A program made the position numbers and the translations under genes. Under the pieces are notes generated by a model, which had not been told where the DNA came from, did not search any database, and was given only the letters and a program-made list of their open reading frames with translations. From Fimenecus sp045631225 (GTDB lineage Bacteria > Bacillota > Clostridia > Oscillospirales > Acutalibacteraceae), in contig JAZQUG010000039.1 in assembly GCA_045631225.1 (NCBI GenBank), forward strand, positions 1 through 16,816: a stretch of DNA of 16,816 nucleotides, in the 5' to 3' direction. This document shows, one piece after another, positions 6,665 to 14,425 of this stretch; position 1 is the first letter of the stretch, and each line of letters starts with the position of its first letter.

Positions 6665-8032
6665 TTATTTCATAATTACAGTGAGAATACTATTCTCTTT
6701 TACTGTAATTGTATCTTTGAATTCGCCATTGTAAATCACATCAAGATAATTCTCATCAACAGATTGAATCACTCTCATTTCAGCAAAGTTTCCGTCAAAT
6801 TTAAACTCTCTCTGCTCACCCTCATTTACAACAACAGTTACTGTTTCACCCTTTGGTGTTAAGAATGAAAATGCATTAAAATCGTTATTTTCATCAGGGA
6901 AAAATCCGTTATCAAGGCAGACTGAATCAATTGGAATATACTTTGCAAAATGTGCAAAGCCCCAATATCTTCGTGCAACATACCAATCAGAAAAATCATT
7001 TGTTGCAGTAATTGTAGCATCAGAATAGTCGTTCCCGTCTTCTTTTATTGAGAATTGATTAACTGCAACCCATGATGTCCAGCTTTCAGCACCTGCATAA
7101 ATCAAATCCTGCCCGATAATTCGTGCTGTTATCAATGCACCTTTAAAATTCTTTGTATGACTCTTATTTGGCAATTCACACCATTCACTCATATCGAAAC
7201 GGAACTGTGGATATTTTTCTACAAGCTCTTTTTTGAATTCCGTACGAATCTTCGGATTGTTGTCATCATGATATGAATGATAAGCAAAAATATCCATTAC
7301 CTTCATAATTGTTTCGTCGGTTGTGATTGCCTTTATGTATTCAGGAGTAAGTCCCATCATCTCGCCGCTTTCAGGACCATAAAGCTTAACATCCATTCCT
7401 CTTTTAAGAATTTCTTCAGCAAAAATGTGGTAAACTGCAACCATTTCTTCTGTCTCGTAATGACAGCCCTCCTGCCATACATAACTTCCGCCCCATTTCC
7501 ATTGAGGTTCGTTAATAGGACTTACATATTTTACAGGGAAACCCATATCAATAAGAGTCTGTGTGCAGGTTAAGAAATAATCGGCAAATTTTCTGTAATT
7601 TGACATAGGAAGATTGCATGTGTGTTGCATGAGACTTCCCGATGCCTGACCTGTTGATGTATGAGCATAATGAGGTGAATTTGCAAACACGATAAGTGTG
7701 TCCACATTACCTTTTTCGAGGCACCTTTTCATCATACTGACAGCAGTTTTGTCAGCAGTAAAGTCATATTCGCCCTCTTCTTTTTCACGGTCATATTTAT
7801 AAAAACTCTCCGTTACTCTCCATGGATTAGTAACACGACAGTTTTCAGGGTCTGTACCACCGCCGATGTTGTAACGGTAAATGTTTAGTCCAAGACCTGT
7901 ATCACCATATAAAAGCTCTGCAATTTCTTCTGCCACACTTTCGTCGGCACAATACTGACTCCACCAACAAGCAGAAGTGCCCCAACCTTTAAGTGTTTGT
8001 AATTTTTTTGTTTCCCTTAAATTAATTTTCAT
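6665..8032 (-). CDS. Intracellular glycoside hydrolase family 30
   Basis: The 455-residue protein combines a (beta/alpha)8 catalytic barrel with a C-terminal beta domain (from about residue 375), the GH30 layout. The retaining catalytic pair is visible: acid/base E175 in SPINEPQW and nucleophile E283 in FDMSEWCE. GWGTSACWW (17-24) and YNIGGGTDP are other family blocks. It lacks a signal peptide, so it should act on imported oligosaccharides. GH30 covers glucosylceramidases, beta-1,6-galactanases, beta-1,6-glucanases, xylanases and beta-fucosidases. The GWGTSACWW opening recalls the endo-beta-1,6-galactanase branch, and the GH43 partner would fit an arabinogalactan-type substrate, but this is inference. 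It is the first gene of its operon, with its own promoter at 8065-8093. Confidence 0.87.
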   Translation of the reverse strand: MKINLRETKKLQTLKGWGTSACWWSQYCADESVAEEIAELLYGDTGLGLNIYRYNIGGGTDPENCRVTNPWRVTESFYKYDREKEEGEYDFTADKTAVSMMKRCLEKGNVDTLIVFANSPHYAHTSTGQASGSLMQHTCNLPMSNYRKFADYFLTCTQTLIDMGFPVKYVSPINEPQWKWGGSYVWQEGCHYETEEMVAVYHIFAEEILKRGMDVKLYGPESGEMMGLTPEYIKAITTDETIMKVMDIFAYHSYHDDNNPKIRTEFKKELVEKYPQFRFDMSEWCELPNKSHTKNFKGALITARIIGQDLIYAGAESWTSWVAVNQFSIKEDGNDYSDATITATNDFSDWYVARRYWGFAHFAKYIPIDSVCLDNGFFPDENNDFNAFSFLTPKGETVTVVVNEGEQREFKFDGNFAEMRVIQSVDENYLDVIYNGEFKDTITVKENSILTVIMK

Positions 8033-8048
8033 AATATCCCTACCTTAT

Positions 8049-8061
8049 GAAAAGTCTTTTC
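8049..8061. promoter_or_regulatory. Candidate operator: 13-bp palindrome at the GH30 start site
   Basis: GAAAAG-T-CTTTTC is a perfect inverted repeat centred on 8055, just downstream of the -10 box and over the expected transcription start. That position suits a repressor. No regulator gene lies nearby, and an AT-rich palindrome this short can occur by chance. Confidence 0.4.
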
Positions 8062-8064
8062 TTG

Positions 8065-8093
8065 ATTATAACAATTTAAAGTGAATATGTAAA
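8065..8093 (-). promoter_or_regulatory. Sigma-A promoter of the GH30-GNAT-GH43 operon
   Basis: On the minus strand: TTTACA (8088-8093), a 17-bp spacer ending in an extended -10 TGT, then TATAAT (8065-8070). It lies about 30 nt upstream of the GH30 ATG. Confidence 0.8.
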
Positions 8094-8155
8094 CAGAAAA
8101 ATAAAGACTATCACCTTTTTGATAATCTTATACAAAATTCAATCCATAGTTTGCT

Positions 8156-8183
8156 ACAACAAAGGCGAGGTCAAAGCCCCGCC
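8156..8183 (-). terminator. Intrinsic terminator of the aromatic operon
   Basis: On the minus strand GGCGGGG (8177-8183) pairs with CCTCGCC (8164-8170), seven pairs including one G-U, with a 6-nt loop, followed by TTTGTTGT. It starts 14 nt after the aroQ stop. The T tract is imperfect, so some read-through into the GH30 promoter region is possible. Confidence 0.75.
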
Positions 8184-8197
8184 ATATTGCAATACAT

Positions 8198-8629
8198 TTA
8201 ATTGTGTCTATTGCAAAGGTATTCTATTGCCATTTTATAGCCGTCGAAACCTTTACCAATTATATGTTCTTCGCAAGCCATGCCTGCATAGGAGATTTGT
8301 CGGAAATCTTCACGCTGTGTTATATCTGAAATGTGTACCTCAACTGCGGGAATTGCGACAGATTTAAGTGCATCGAGAATTGCTATACTTGTATGTGTAT
8401 ATGCTGCAGGGTTGATTACGATTCCGTCGAAGTTGTCATGAGCTTCCTGAATTTTATCAACAATTACACCTTCGTGGTTTGATTGGAAACATTCAACCTG
8501 ACAGTCGAGTTCTTCTGCCCATTTATTGATATCAGAAATGAGAGTTTTATAATTTTGGTTGCCATATATTTCAGGTTCACGAATTCCAAGCATATTGATA
8601 TTCGGTCCGTTAATTACAAGGATTTTCAT
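8198..8629 (-). CDS. aroQ: 3-dehydroquinate dehydratase, type II
   Basis: This cytoplasmic enzyme catalyses trans-dehydration of 3-dehydroquinate to 3-dehydroshikimate, the third shikimate step, without a Schiff base. The 143-residue length is that of the small dodecameric type II enzyme. The opening MKILVINGPNINMLGIREPE carries the family signature. Catalytic Y22 (EIYG), N73 (INPAAYTHTS), H99 (EVHIS) and R110 (EDFR) are all in place. Its ATG overlaps the aroE/aroK stop by 4 nt (ATGA), so translation is coupled. It is the last gene of the operon and precedes the terminator at 8164-8183. The symbol aroQ is also used for one chorismate mutase class; here it means the dehydratase. Confidence 0.96.
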   Translation of the reverse strand: MKILVINGPNINMLGIREPEIYGNQNYKTLISDINKWAEELDCQVECFQSNHEGVIVDKIQEAHDNFDGIVINPAAYTHTSIAILDALKSVAIPAVEVHISDITQREDFRQISYAGMACEEHIIGKGFDGYKMAIEYLCNRHN

Positions 8630-9846
8630 AGTTTATTTATCTCCTCCATAATTTTTTCTACAACTTCTTCTACTGTGCCGTTTCCATCAACCTCAATATG
8701 AGCAAACTGACGATACAATGGCATTCTTTTTTCGTAAAGTTCTTTTACTCCGTGAAGTTGTGACAAAGGTCTGTTTTTTGTTGGTAATTTTTCTGCATCA
8801 CGATTTATGAAAATGATTATCCCGTTTTGTTTTAATGGCAGATAATTTTTCTCTCGTGTTACAACACCGCCACCCGTTGCGATTACACAGCTTTTTTCTC
8901 TACCAGCAAGATTAACTGCCACACTTTCGCAATATCTGAAATAATCCTCACCATCATTTTCGATAAATTCAGGAATAGTTTTATTCTCTGCGTTTTCAAT
9001 CATTTCATCGGTATCCATAAAGTCTTTATTTAATCTTTGTGAAAGAATTTTACCGATTGTGGATTTCCCACAACCTGCCATACCAATTAACACGATATTA
9101 CTCATCTGTTTAAAAAGAACTTTTATGATATTTTCGCAAATCCGGTCGTCAACTTCTGTGTCAAAGAATATTTCGTGGGCTTTTTTAGCCTGTGCCACAA
9201 GCATCGGAAGCCCTGCCACAGCTGGGATACCGAGATTCTGTGCCTCCATAACGAGTCGTGTTCTCAATGGATTATACACAACATCAAAAACACCTTTAAT
9301 ATTTGGAAACATCCGTAGTTCAACAGGTGAATTCATATTATCAGGATACATTCCGACAGGTGTTGTGTTCACGATAATTTCTGCATCTTTTTCGCTATAT
9401 ATATTACTATAATTAACTTCACCATTTCGGGAAACGACTTTTACTTCACAAGCACCCATATCACGAAGTACTGCCTGAACAGTGAGAGATGCACCACCCG
9501 AGCCCAGAACGAGAACTTTTTTACCTGAAATATCAATCCCTGATTTTTCAACCATATATTTAAAACCGAAATAGTCAGTATTATCACCACAAAGTTTTCC
9601 GTCACGGACAGTTATTGTATTAACAGCGCCGATTTTTTCTGCTTCCGGTGAAATTTCATCAAGATATGGAATTACTGCTTTTTTATATGGAATTGTAACA
9701 TTGATACCTTTGAAATTTTTTAACCTTAAAAATTCCTCAAGATTTTCAGGTTCAATTTCATAAAGGTGATAATCCTCATTGCCAAGAGCTAAATGAATCT
9801 GTGGTGAAAAGCTATGAGGCAAGTGTTCTCCTAAAAGTCCGTACAT
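8626..9846 (-). CDS. aroE-aroK: Fused shikimate dehydrogenase - shikimate kinase
   Basis: One uninterrupted reading frame (406 residues from the chosen start) joins two consecutive pathway enzymes. Residues about 1-245 are the NADPH-dependent AroE: HSFSP shikimate site, NVTIPYKK with the catalytic Lys, GDNTDYFG with the catalytic Asp, GSGGAS nucleotide loop and NTTPVGM. Residues about 250-406 are the kinase AroK: P-loop GMAGCGKST (255-263), DTDEMIE, GGGVV and the lid arginine in NRPL. Each part has normal length, with almost no linker. The start MYGLLGEHL at 9846 is preferred because AGAGG lies 7 nt upstream. An ATG at 9864, overlapping the previous stop as ATGA, would add six residues. It lies between the chorismate mutase and aroQ genes. 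Confidence 0.94.
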   Translation of the reverse strand: MYGLLGEHLPHSFSPQIHLALGNEDYHLYEIEPENLEEFLRLKNFKGINVTIPYKKAVIPYLDEISPEAEKIGAVNTITVRDGKLCGDNTDYFGFKYMVEKSGIDISGKKVLVLGSGGASLTVQAVLRDMGACEVKVVSRNGEVNYSNIYSEKDAEIIVNTTPVGMYPDNMNSPVELRMFPNIKGVFDVVYNPLRTRLVMEAQNLGIPAVAGLPMLVAQAKKAHEIFFDTEVDDRICENIIKVLFKQMSNIVLIGMAGCGKSTIGKILSQRLNKDFMDTDEMIENAENKTIPEFIENDGEDYFRYCESVAVNLAGREKSCVIATGGGVVTREKNYLPLKQNGIIIFINRDAEKLPTKNRPLSQLHGVKELYEKRMPLYRQFAHIEVDGNGTVEEVVEKIMEEINKL

Positions 9847-9860
9847 CTCATTTCCTCTTT

Positions 9861-10136
9861 TCATTTATCAGTATCAATGTGTTCTTGCTGATATGAACGA
9901 GAAACACTCATAATAGTTTCATAAAATGTACGAGCATAAGAATCCAGTTCATCACCTGCAAGATTTCCGATTCGGTCAAGAAGCTCTTTTTCTCGTTTTT
10001 CATCGAGAATCGGAAGATTGTTCTCATTTTTGTACTGTGCAACTGAAAGACACAATTCCATTCTCTCTTTCCAGAGTTCAATTATCTTATTATCAAGTTC
10101 ATTTATTTTTTCTCTGATTACTGAAAGGTTTTCCAT
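9861..10136 (-). CDS. Chorismate mutase, stand-alone AroQ-fold domain
   Basis: The 91-residue all-helical protein rearranges chorismate to prephenate, the branch to Phe and Tyr. It keeps the AroQ-class active-site pattern at the usual spacing: R8 (VIREKINELD), R25, K36, D45-x-x-R48-E49 (LDEKREKELL), and Q83/Q84 near the C-terminus. It has no fused dehydratase, dehydrogenase or ACT domain, so no allosteric site is visible. The start is set by AAAGGTGATATT directly before the ATG. The first 16 bases of that context, GGTGATATTATGGAAA, are identical to the aroB start. It lies 13 nt after aroC and hands prephenate to TyrA, encoded first in the operon. Confidence 0.92.
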   Translation of the reverse strand: MENLSVIREKINELDNKIIELWKERMELCLSVAQYKNENNLPILDEKREKELLDRIGNLAGDELDSYARTFYETIMSVSRSYQQEHIDTDK

Positions 10137-10149
10137 AATATCACCTTTA

Positions 10150-11214
10150 TTAAAGCATTATATCCAAAAGAGTTATTGCCGTTACTGCTTCTACAACAGG
10201 AACAGCTCTTTGAACTATACAGGGGTCATGTCTGCCTTTAATCTGCAACTTTTCTTCTGTTTTATTTTCAAGGCTTACGCTGTTCTGTTCCTTGAAAATC
10301 GATGGTGTTGGTTTAATTGCAGTTCTGAAAACTATCGGCATACCGTTTGTGATGCCGCCATTTATACCACCTGAATTATTTGTTCTTGTTTTGATTTCGC
10401 CATCTGCAATACAGAATTCATCATTATTCTCACTACCATAAAGGTCAGTTGCTGCAAAGCCATTACCAAATTCAATACCCTTTACTGCAGGAATACCGAA
10501 AATATTTTTTGCAAGTTGATTTTCGATTCCGTCGAATATCGGCTCACCAAAACCTGCTTTAACACCTGTTACTGCACATTCAATAACGCCACCAACAGAA
10601 TCACCATTTTCTCTTGCTTTTTCAATTTCTGCAATCATAAGCTTTCCTTGGGTTTCAACAATTACAGGAAAGTCTTTGTCTGCTGTATTCCATTCACCAA
10701 TATTCGCATAATCAATTTCTGTGTCATATACATTTTTGATTTTCTGAATATGAGCTTGAATCTTAATACCCATATCCTCTAAAAACTGCATACAAACAGC
10801 ACCTGCAAAACAAAGAGGTGCTGTAAGTCTGCCTGAAAAATGTCCGCCACCTGAAACATCATTAAAACCATTATGCTTTATGTATGCTGAATAATCAGCG
10901 TGTGAGGGTCTTGGTATATCAATTATGTTGTTGTAATCCGCTGAATGCTGATTTTCATTATATATCATCATACAAAGAGGTGCGCCACAGGTTACACCAT
11001 TAACAATGCCTGACAATATTTCAGGAGTGTCACTTTCTTTTCTTTGTGTGGATAATGAATTTTTGCCCGGAGCACGTCTGTCCATAAGCTTCAGGACTTT
11101 TTCCATATCTATCTTTTTACCTGCAGGAAGACCGTCAATCACAACACCAATCGCTTTTGAGTGAGATTGACCAAAAACTGATATTTTAATTTTATTTCCT
11201 GTCATTGAGGACAT
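10150..11214 (-). CDS. aroC: Chorismate synthase
   Basis: This enzyme catalyses the last common step, FMN-dependent 1,4-elimination of phosphate from EPSP to give chorismate. From the chosen start the protein has 354 residues, normal for the family. It shows FGQSHSKAIGVVIDGLPAG near the N-terminus (Gln where many homologues have Glu), RRAPGKNSLSTQRKESD, RPSHADY and SGGGHFSGRLTAP, and near the C-terminus RTNNSGGINGG and RHDPCIVQRAVPV. An open frame continues upstream to 11283, but MSSMTGNKIK at 11214 is favoured: AGGGGG lies 8 nt before this ATG, and the upstream residues do not look like AroC. The start overlaps the aroA end by 23 nt. Confidence 0.95.
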   Translation of the reverse strand: MSSMTGNKIKISVFGQSHSKAIGVVIDGLPAGKKIDMEKVLKLMDRRAPGKNSLSTQRKESDTPEILSGIVNGVTCGAPLCMMIYNENQHSADYNNIIDIPRPSHADYSAYIKHNGFNDVSGGGHFSGRLTAPLCFAGAVCMQFLEDMGIKIQAHIQKIKNVYDTEIDYANIGEWNTADKDFPVIVETQGKLMIAEIEKARENGDSVGGVIECAVTGVKAGFGEPIFDGIENQLAKNIFGIPAVKGIEFGNGFAATDLYGSENNDEFCIADGEIKTRTNNSGGINGGITNGMPIVFRTAIKPTPSIFKEQNSVSLENKTEEKLQIKGRHDPCIVQRAVPVVEAVTAITLLDIML

Positions 11215-12463
11215 ATGCGTTACCCCCTGTTTTATTGAAACAGCCCCAGAAATCAGGATATGATTTCTCAACTGCATTACCATCTGTTATTGTAACATTG
11301 TTTTCACAAATTGTGGACAAAATTGATGCTGACATAACAATTCTGTGGTCGTTATAACCATTCACCTTGCCACCTTTAAGTGGTATTCCTCCGTGAATAA
11401 TCAATCCATCATCAGTTTCTTCTGCATTTCCACCAACAGAATTAATCATTTCCACAACGGATTTTATTCTGTCACTTTCCTTAATCCTGAGTCGCTGTGC
11501 ATTGATAATCCTTGTATCTCCGGTACAAGCTGTTGCCATAACTGAAATAATCGGTACAGCATCAGGAATGTCGGATGCATCAACTGTTATGCCGTTTATC
11601 TTATTCTTTTTAATCGTTATTTCTGTGCCTTTGATTTCAACATCTGCACCCATTTTTTTCAATACATCAAGTATTTTTTTATCGCCTTGAGGTGAATTCA
11701 TATCCAAATCGGTTACCGTTACACCATTTTCACTTAATGCACCTGCACACAGGAAAAAGGAAGCATTTGACCAGTCACCCTGAACTGTTATTTCTTTTGG
11801 AGAAATAAACTGCTGATTACCTTTTACTATATATTCATTTTCTTTTTCTTTAATTTCAATTCCGAATTTTTTGAGCACTGAAACAGTTATATCCAGATAT
11901 GATTTTGACTCAACAGGTGGAATCAACTTAATTTTACTGTCACCATTGAGTAATGGTAACGCTAATAAAAGCCCTGTTATAAACTGTGAACTGATATTTC
12001 CCTCAATTTCATATTCACCTGATTGGAGTTGACCTGTTAAATGCAACGGAAAATGGTTGTCAGTATGAAATATTACTCCTTTTTTCTCCATTTCCTCTTT
12101 TAACGGAGAAATAGGTCTTTGTGGTAAGCGACCACTGCCTTTTATTGTGGCATCAATACCCAATGCAGACACTAACGGCATTAAAAAACGCAGGGTCGAA
12201 CCACTTTCGTTACAATCAAGCTCTGCTTTTTTATTAAAAGATTCTGGCTTTACTGTAATCACATCACCATCAACTGAAATATCTGTACCCATCGCTTTAA
12301 GACAACAGATAGTTGCTGCAATATCCTTTGACATCACATTGCAATAAATCTTAGTTTCAGTTTTTGAAAGTGCAGCACAAATTAAAAGTCGGTGAGCATC
12401 AGATTTCGATGAGATTGATTTAATTGTGCCACTTATTTCAGATGGTGTGCATTTTACTATCAT
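11192..12463 (-). CDS. aroA: 3-phosphoshikimate 1-carboxyvinyltransferase (EPSP synthase)
   Basis: This enzyme transfers the enolpyruvyl group of PEP to shikimate-3-phosphate. The 423-residue protein has the two-lobed EPSPS layout: substrate loop SSKSDAHRLL (K20, S21, R25), ESGSTLRFLMPL, GSGRLPQRPISPL, DIPDAVPI with the catalytic Asp, LRIKESDRI and GYNDHRIVMS. The PEP/glyphosate loop reads ESGSTLR where E. coli has NAGTAMR. The Gly equivalent to G96 is kept but neighbouring residues differ, so glyphosate sensitivity cannot be judged from this. The ATG directly follows the aroB stop (TGAATG), with an AAGG about 11 nt upstream. The 3' end overlaps aroC. Confidence 0.95.
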   Translation of the reverse strand: MIVKCTPSEISGTIKSISSKSDAHRLLICAALSKTETKIYCNVMSKDIAATICCLKAMGTDISVDGDVITVKPESFNKKAELDCNESGSTLRFLMPLVSALGIDATIKGSGRLPQRPISPLKEEMEKKGVIFHTDNHFPLHLTGQLQSGEYEIEGNISSQFITGLLLALPLLNGDSKIKLIPPVESKSYLDITVSVLKKFGIEIKEKENEYIVKGNQQFISPKEITVQGDWSNASFFLCAGALSENGVTVTDLDMNSPQGDKKILDVLKKMGADVEIKGTEITIKKNKINGITVDASDIPDAVPIISVMATACTGDTRIINAQRLRIKESDRIKSVVEMINSVGGNAEETDDGLIIHGGIPLKGGKVNGYNDHRIVMSASILSTICENNVTITDGNAVEKSYPDFWGCFNKTGGNAYVLNDRK

Positions 12464-13519
12464 TCAATTCATACCTTTTTCAATGAAATTGAGTAAATCT
12501 TCAACAGGAAGTTTCATAATTTTACAAAGACCGTATTCATCAGGAACAATAATTGACATTGTGTCAAAGCTTCTCTTTTTATCTGAAAGAGACACTTTAT
12601 AAAGCTCCTCTGCTGAATATTCACAAGCAATCGGTAAATTATTTTTCTGAAGAATCGGAATAAGTGTATCAGAGAAATCCTCGTCGGACATACCGATTTC
12701 ATAAGCACCTTTTGTTGCTATTACCATACCTATTGCAACTGCATTTCCGTGAGAAATTGTAAGGTTACTGCATTTTTCGATAGCGTGTCCGATTGTGTGG
12801 CCGAAATTAAGAAGCTTTCTTTCACCTTTTTCAAATTCATCACGATTTACAATATCACGCTTTATTTCAACACAACGCCTAATCACATATTCTATATTTT
12901 CATTTATACTGTTGTCTTTTAAGAATGTTAAAAACTCCTTATCCGCAATCATACCATATTTGATGATTTCAGCACAGCCCTCATTAAATGTTTCTTCAGG
13001 CAATGTCTTTAGAGTTTCACAATCAGCAAAAACTGCAATTGGTTGATAAAATGCACCACAGAGATTTTTGCCCGATTTTAAGTTGATAGCAGTTTTACCG
13101 CCAACAGATGAGTCAACCATAGCAAGTAACGTTGTCGGAATCTGTACAAAGTCAACGCCACGAAGATACGTACTTGCAACAAACCCTGTAAGGTCACCTA
13201 CAACGCCGCCACCAAGAGCCACGAACAGGTCCGTTCTTGTAATGCTGTTTTCAACACAGAATTCCATTATCTTACTGAAATTATCAATTGACTTTGCATC
13301 CTCACCATGAGTAAAAACATATTCACAAACAGAATATCCGCTATCTGTAAGACTCTTTTTTACCTGTTCACCGTAAAGAGGAAATACATTGTCATCAGAA
13401 ACAAGCACGACTCTGCAAAGTCGTTTTTTTTCCTTAATTTTTTCACCTATGGTACCAAGAAAACCTGAACCAATATGCACTGTATATTCTCTTGAAGCAG
13501 AAACCTTTACCATTTCCAT
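12464..13519 (-). CDS. aroB: 3-dehydroquinate synthase
   Basis: This NAD- and divalent-metal-dependent enzyme cyclises DAHP to 3-dehydroquinate, the first step encoded in this operon. The chosen start gives 351 residues, a normal length. It contains GGGVVGDLTGF (about 103-113), PTTLLAMVDSSVGGKTAIN, and metal ligands E184 (EGCAEIIKYG), H241 (FGHTIGH) and H257 (SHGNAVAIG). An open frame extends to 13561, but the ATG at 13519 (MEMVKVSASREY) is favoured: GGTGAT (13523-13528) lies directly upstream, and the extra residues overlap tyrA without resembling AroB. That ribosome binding site contains the tyrA stop codon, so reinitiation or coupling from tyrA is likely. Confidence 0.95.
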   Translation of the reverse strand: MEMVKVSASREYTVHIGSGFLGTIGEKIKEKKRLCRVVLVSDDNVFPLYGEQVKKSLTDSGYSVCEYVFTHGEDAKSIDNFSKIMEFCVENSITRTDLFVALGGGVVGDLTGFVASTYLRGVDFVQIPTTLLAMVDSSVGGKTAINLKSGKNLCGAFYQPIAVFADCETLKTLPEETFNEGCAEIIKYGMIADKEFLTFLKDNSINENIEYVIRRCVEIKRDIVNRDEFEKGERKLLNFGHTIGHAIEKCSNLTISHGNAVAIGMVIATKGAYEIGMSDEDFSDTLIPILQKNNLPIACEYSAEELYKVSLSDKKRSFDTMSIIVPDEYGLCKIMKLPVEDLLNFIEKGMN

Positions 13520-13522
13520 AAT

Positions 13523-13528
13523 ATCACC
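13523..13528 (-). promoter_or_regulatory. aroB ribosome binding site that contains the tyrA stop codon
   Basis: GGTGAT on the minus strand matches the anti-Shine-Dalgarno core, and its TGA (13524-13526) is the stop of tyrA. ATG follows after 3 nt. It decides the aroB start and gives a terminating TyrA ribosome direct access to aroB. Confidence 0.75.
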
Positions 13529-14357
13529 CGTCGATTTGTTCCTTAAGCATTTTACCGTCACGCAAAAGAGAACTTAATTTTTCAATGTCGTTATTTTCCA
13601 ACGCTTTTCTATATTGTACCAAATTATCCACTATAGAGTCAATTTCATTCATGAGATTATCACGATTTTCAAGAAATAATTCTGACCACATATTCTCATT
13701 TAAATATGCCACTCGCGTCAAATCCTTGTAGCTTCCTGCCGAAAAGCCTTTATGAATAAGTGCATTCGGGCTTTTAACGTAAGCATTTGATACAATATGA
13801 GCAAGTTGTGAGGTGAAGGCAATAATTTTATCGTGTTCTTCGGGAGTTGACATTTGAATATTCGTAAAGCCTATTTTAAGAAATAAATCTCTTACCATCT
13901 GCACACATCCCCATTGTGTATCTGTGTACGGAGTAAGAATCATTGAAGAGTTATTAAAGATTTTTGCTGTTGAATGTTCAAATCCCGAAAGATGTAATCC
14001 CGCCATCGGATGAGCTCCTATGAATACAAAGTCATTTTCCTTTGCTGTATCATACAACGCGTTACAGACATACCGTTTTACACCGCTAACATCCATAACA
14101 ACAGAACCTTTCTTGAAAAGATGTGCGTTTTCTTTTATATAATCTACAGAGGCTTGAGGATAAAGAGAGACGATAACCAAGTCGCAAAGTGACAAATCTT
14201 CTTTTTTAAGTTCTTTCTCAATTGCACCTACAAAAAGTGCTTTTTGTACTGTTTCTTTGTTTCTGTTTGTTCCCCATACAGTATGCTCTGTACCAAAGCT
14301 GATTGCTTTAGCCAATGAGCCGCCCATAAGGCCAAGACCGACTATTCCTATTTTCAT
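13524..14357 (-). CDS. tyrA: Prephenate dehydrogenase
   Basis: This NAD(P)-dependent enzyme oxidatively decarboxylates prephenate to 4-hydroxyphenylpyruvate, the committed step to tyrosine. The 277-residue protein starts with a Rossmann motif, KIGIVGLGLMGGSL (G7, G9, G12). It has the TyrA blocks GAHPMAG (114-120) and TSQLAH with the probable catalytic H187, and GSYKDLTRVA (208-217). No chorismate mutase or ACT domain is fused, so feedback inhibition through such a domain is absent. It is the first gene of the aromatic operon. GGAAG lies about 11 nt before the ATG, and the upstream 200 nt form a leader-peptide attenuator. Confidence 0.95.
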   Translation of the reverse strand: MKIGIVGLGLMGGSLAKAISFGTEHTVWGTNRNKETVQKALFVGAIEKELKKEDLSLCDLVIVSLYPQASVDYIKENAHLFKKGSVVMDVSGVKRYVCNALYDTAKENDFVFIGAHPMAGLHLSGFEHSTAKIFNNSSMILTPYTDTQWGCVQMVRDLFLKIGFTNIQMSTPEEHDKIIAFTSQLAHIVSNAYVKSPNALIHKGFSAGSYKDLTRVAYLNENMWSELFLENRDNLMNEIDSIVDNLVQYRKALENNDIEKLSSLLRDGKMLKEQIDG

Positions 14358-14393
14358 AATTTTTTCGCTTCCAGTTCTATTATATTTATAGAT

Positions 14394-14425
14394 AACAAAA
14401 ACCCCACAGCGTGTTTCACTGTGGG
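14394..14425 (-). terminator. Attenuator terminator (segments 3:4) before tyrA
   Basis: On the minus strand CCCACAG (14419-14425) pairs with CTGTGGG (14403-14409). The stem can extend inward by U-G and G-C to leave a 5-nt loop, and TTTTTGTT follows. The 5' arm shares bases 14412-14421 with the antiterminator, so the two structures exclude each other. Confidence 0.9.

Noticed and set aside
9105..9115. Internal start for a separate AroK at MSNIVLIGMAG
   Set aside because: No ribosome binding site precedes that ATG, and the frame is continuous with AroE, so a fusion is the simpler reading.
11215..11283. Longer AroC starting at 11283
   Set aside because: The extra 23 residues come from an aroA overlap in another frame and do not resemble AroC. 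A strong AGGGGG site supports the start at 11214.
13520..13561. Longer AroB starting at 13561
   Set aside because: It would overlap tyrA by 38 nt with unrelated residues, while GGTGAT directly precedes the ATG at 13519.
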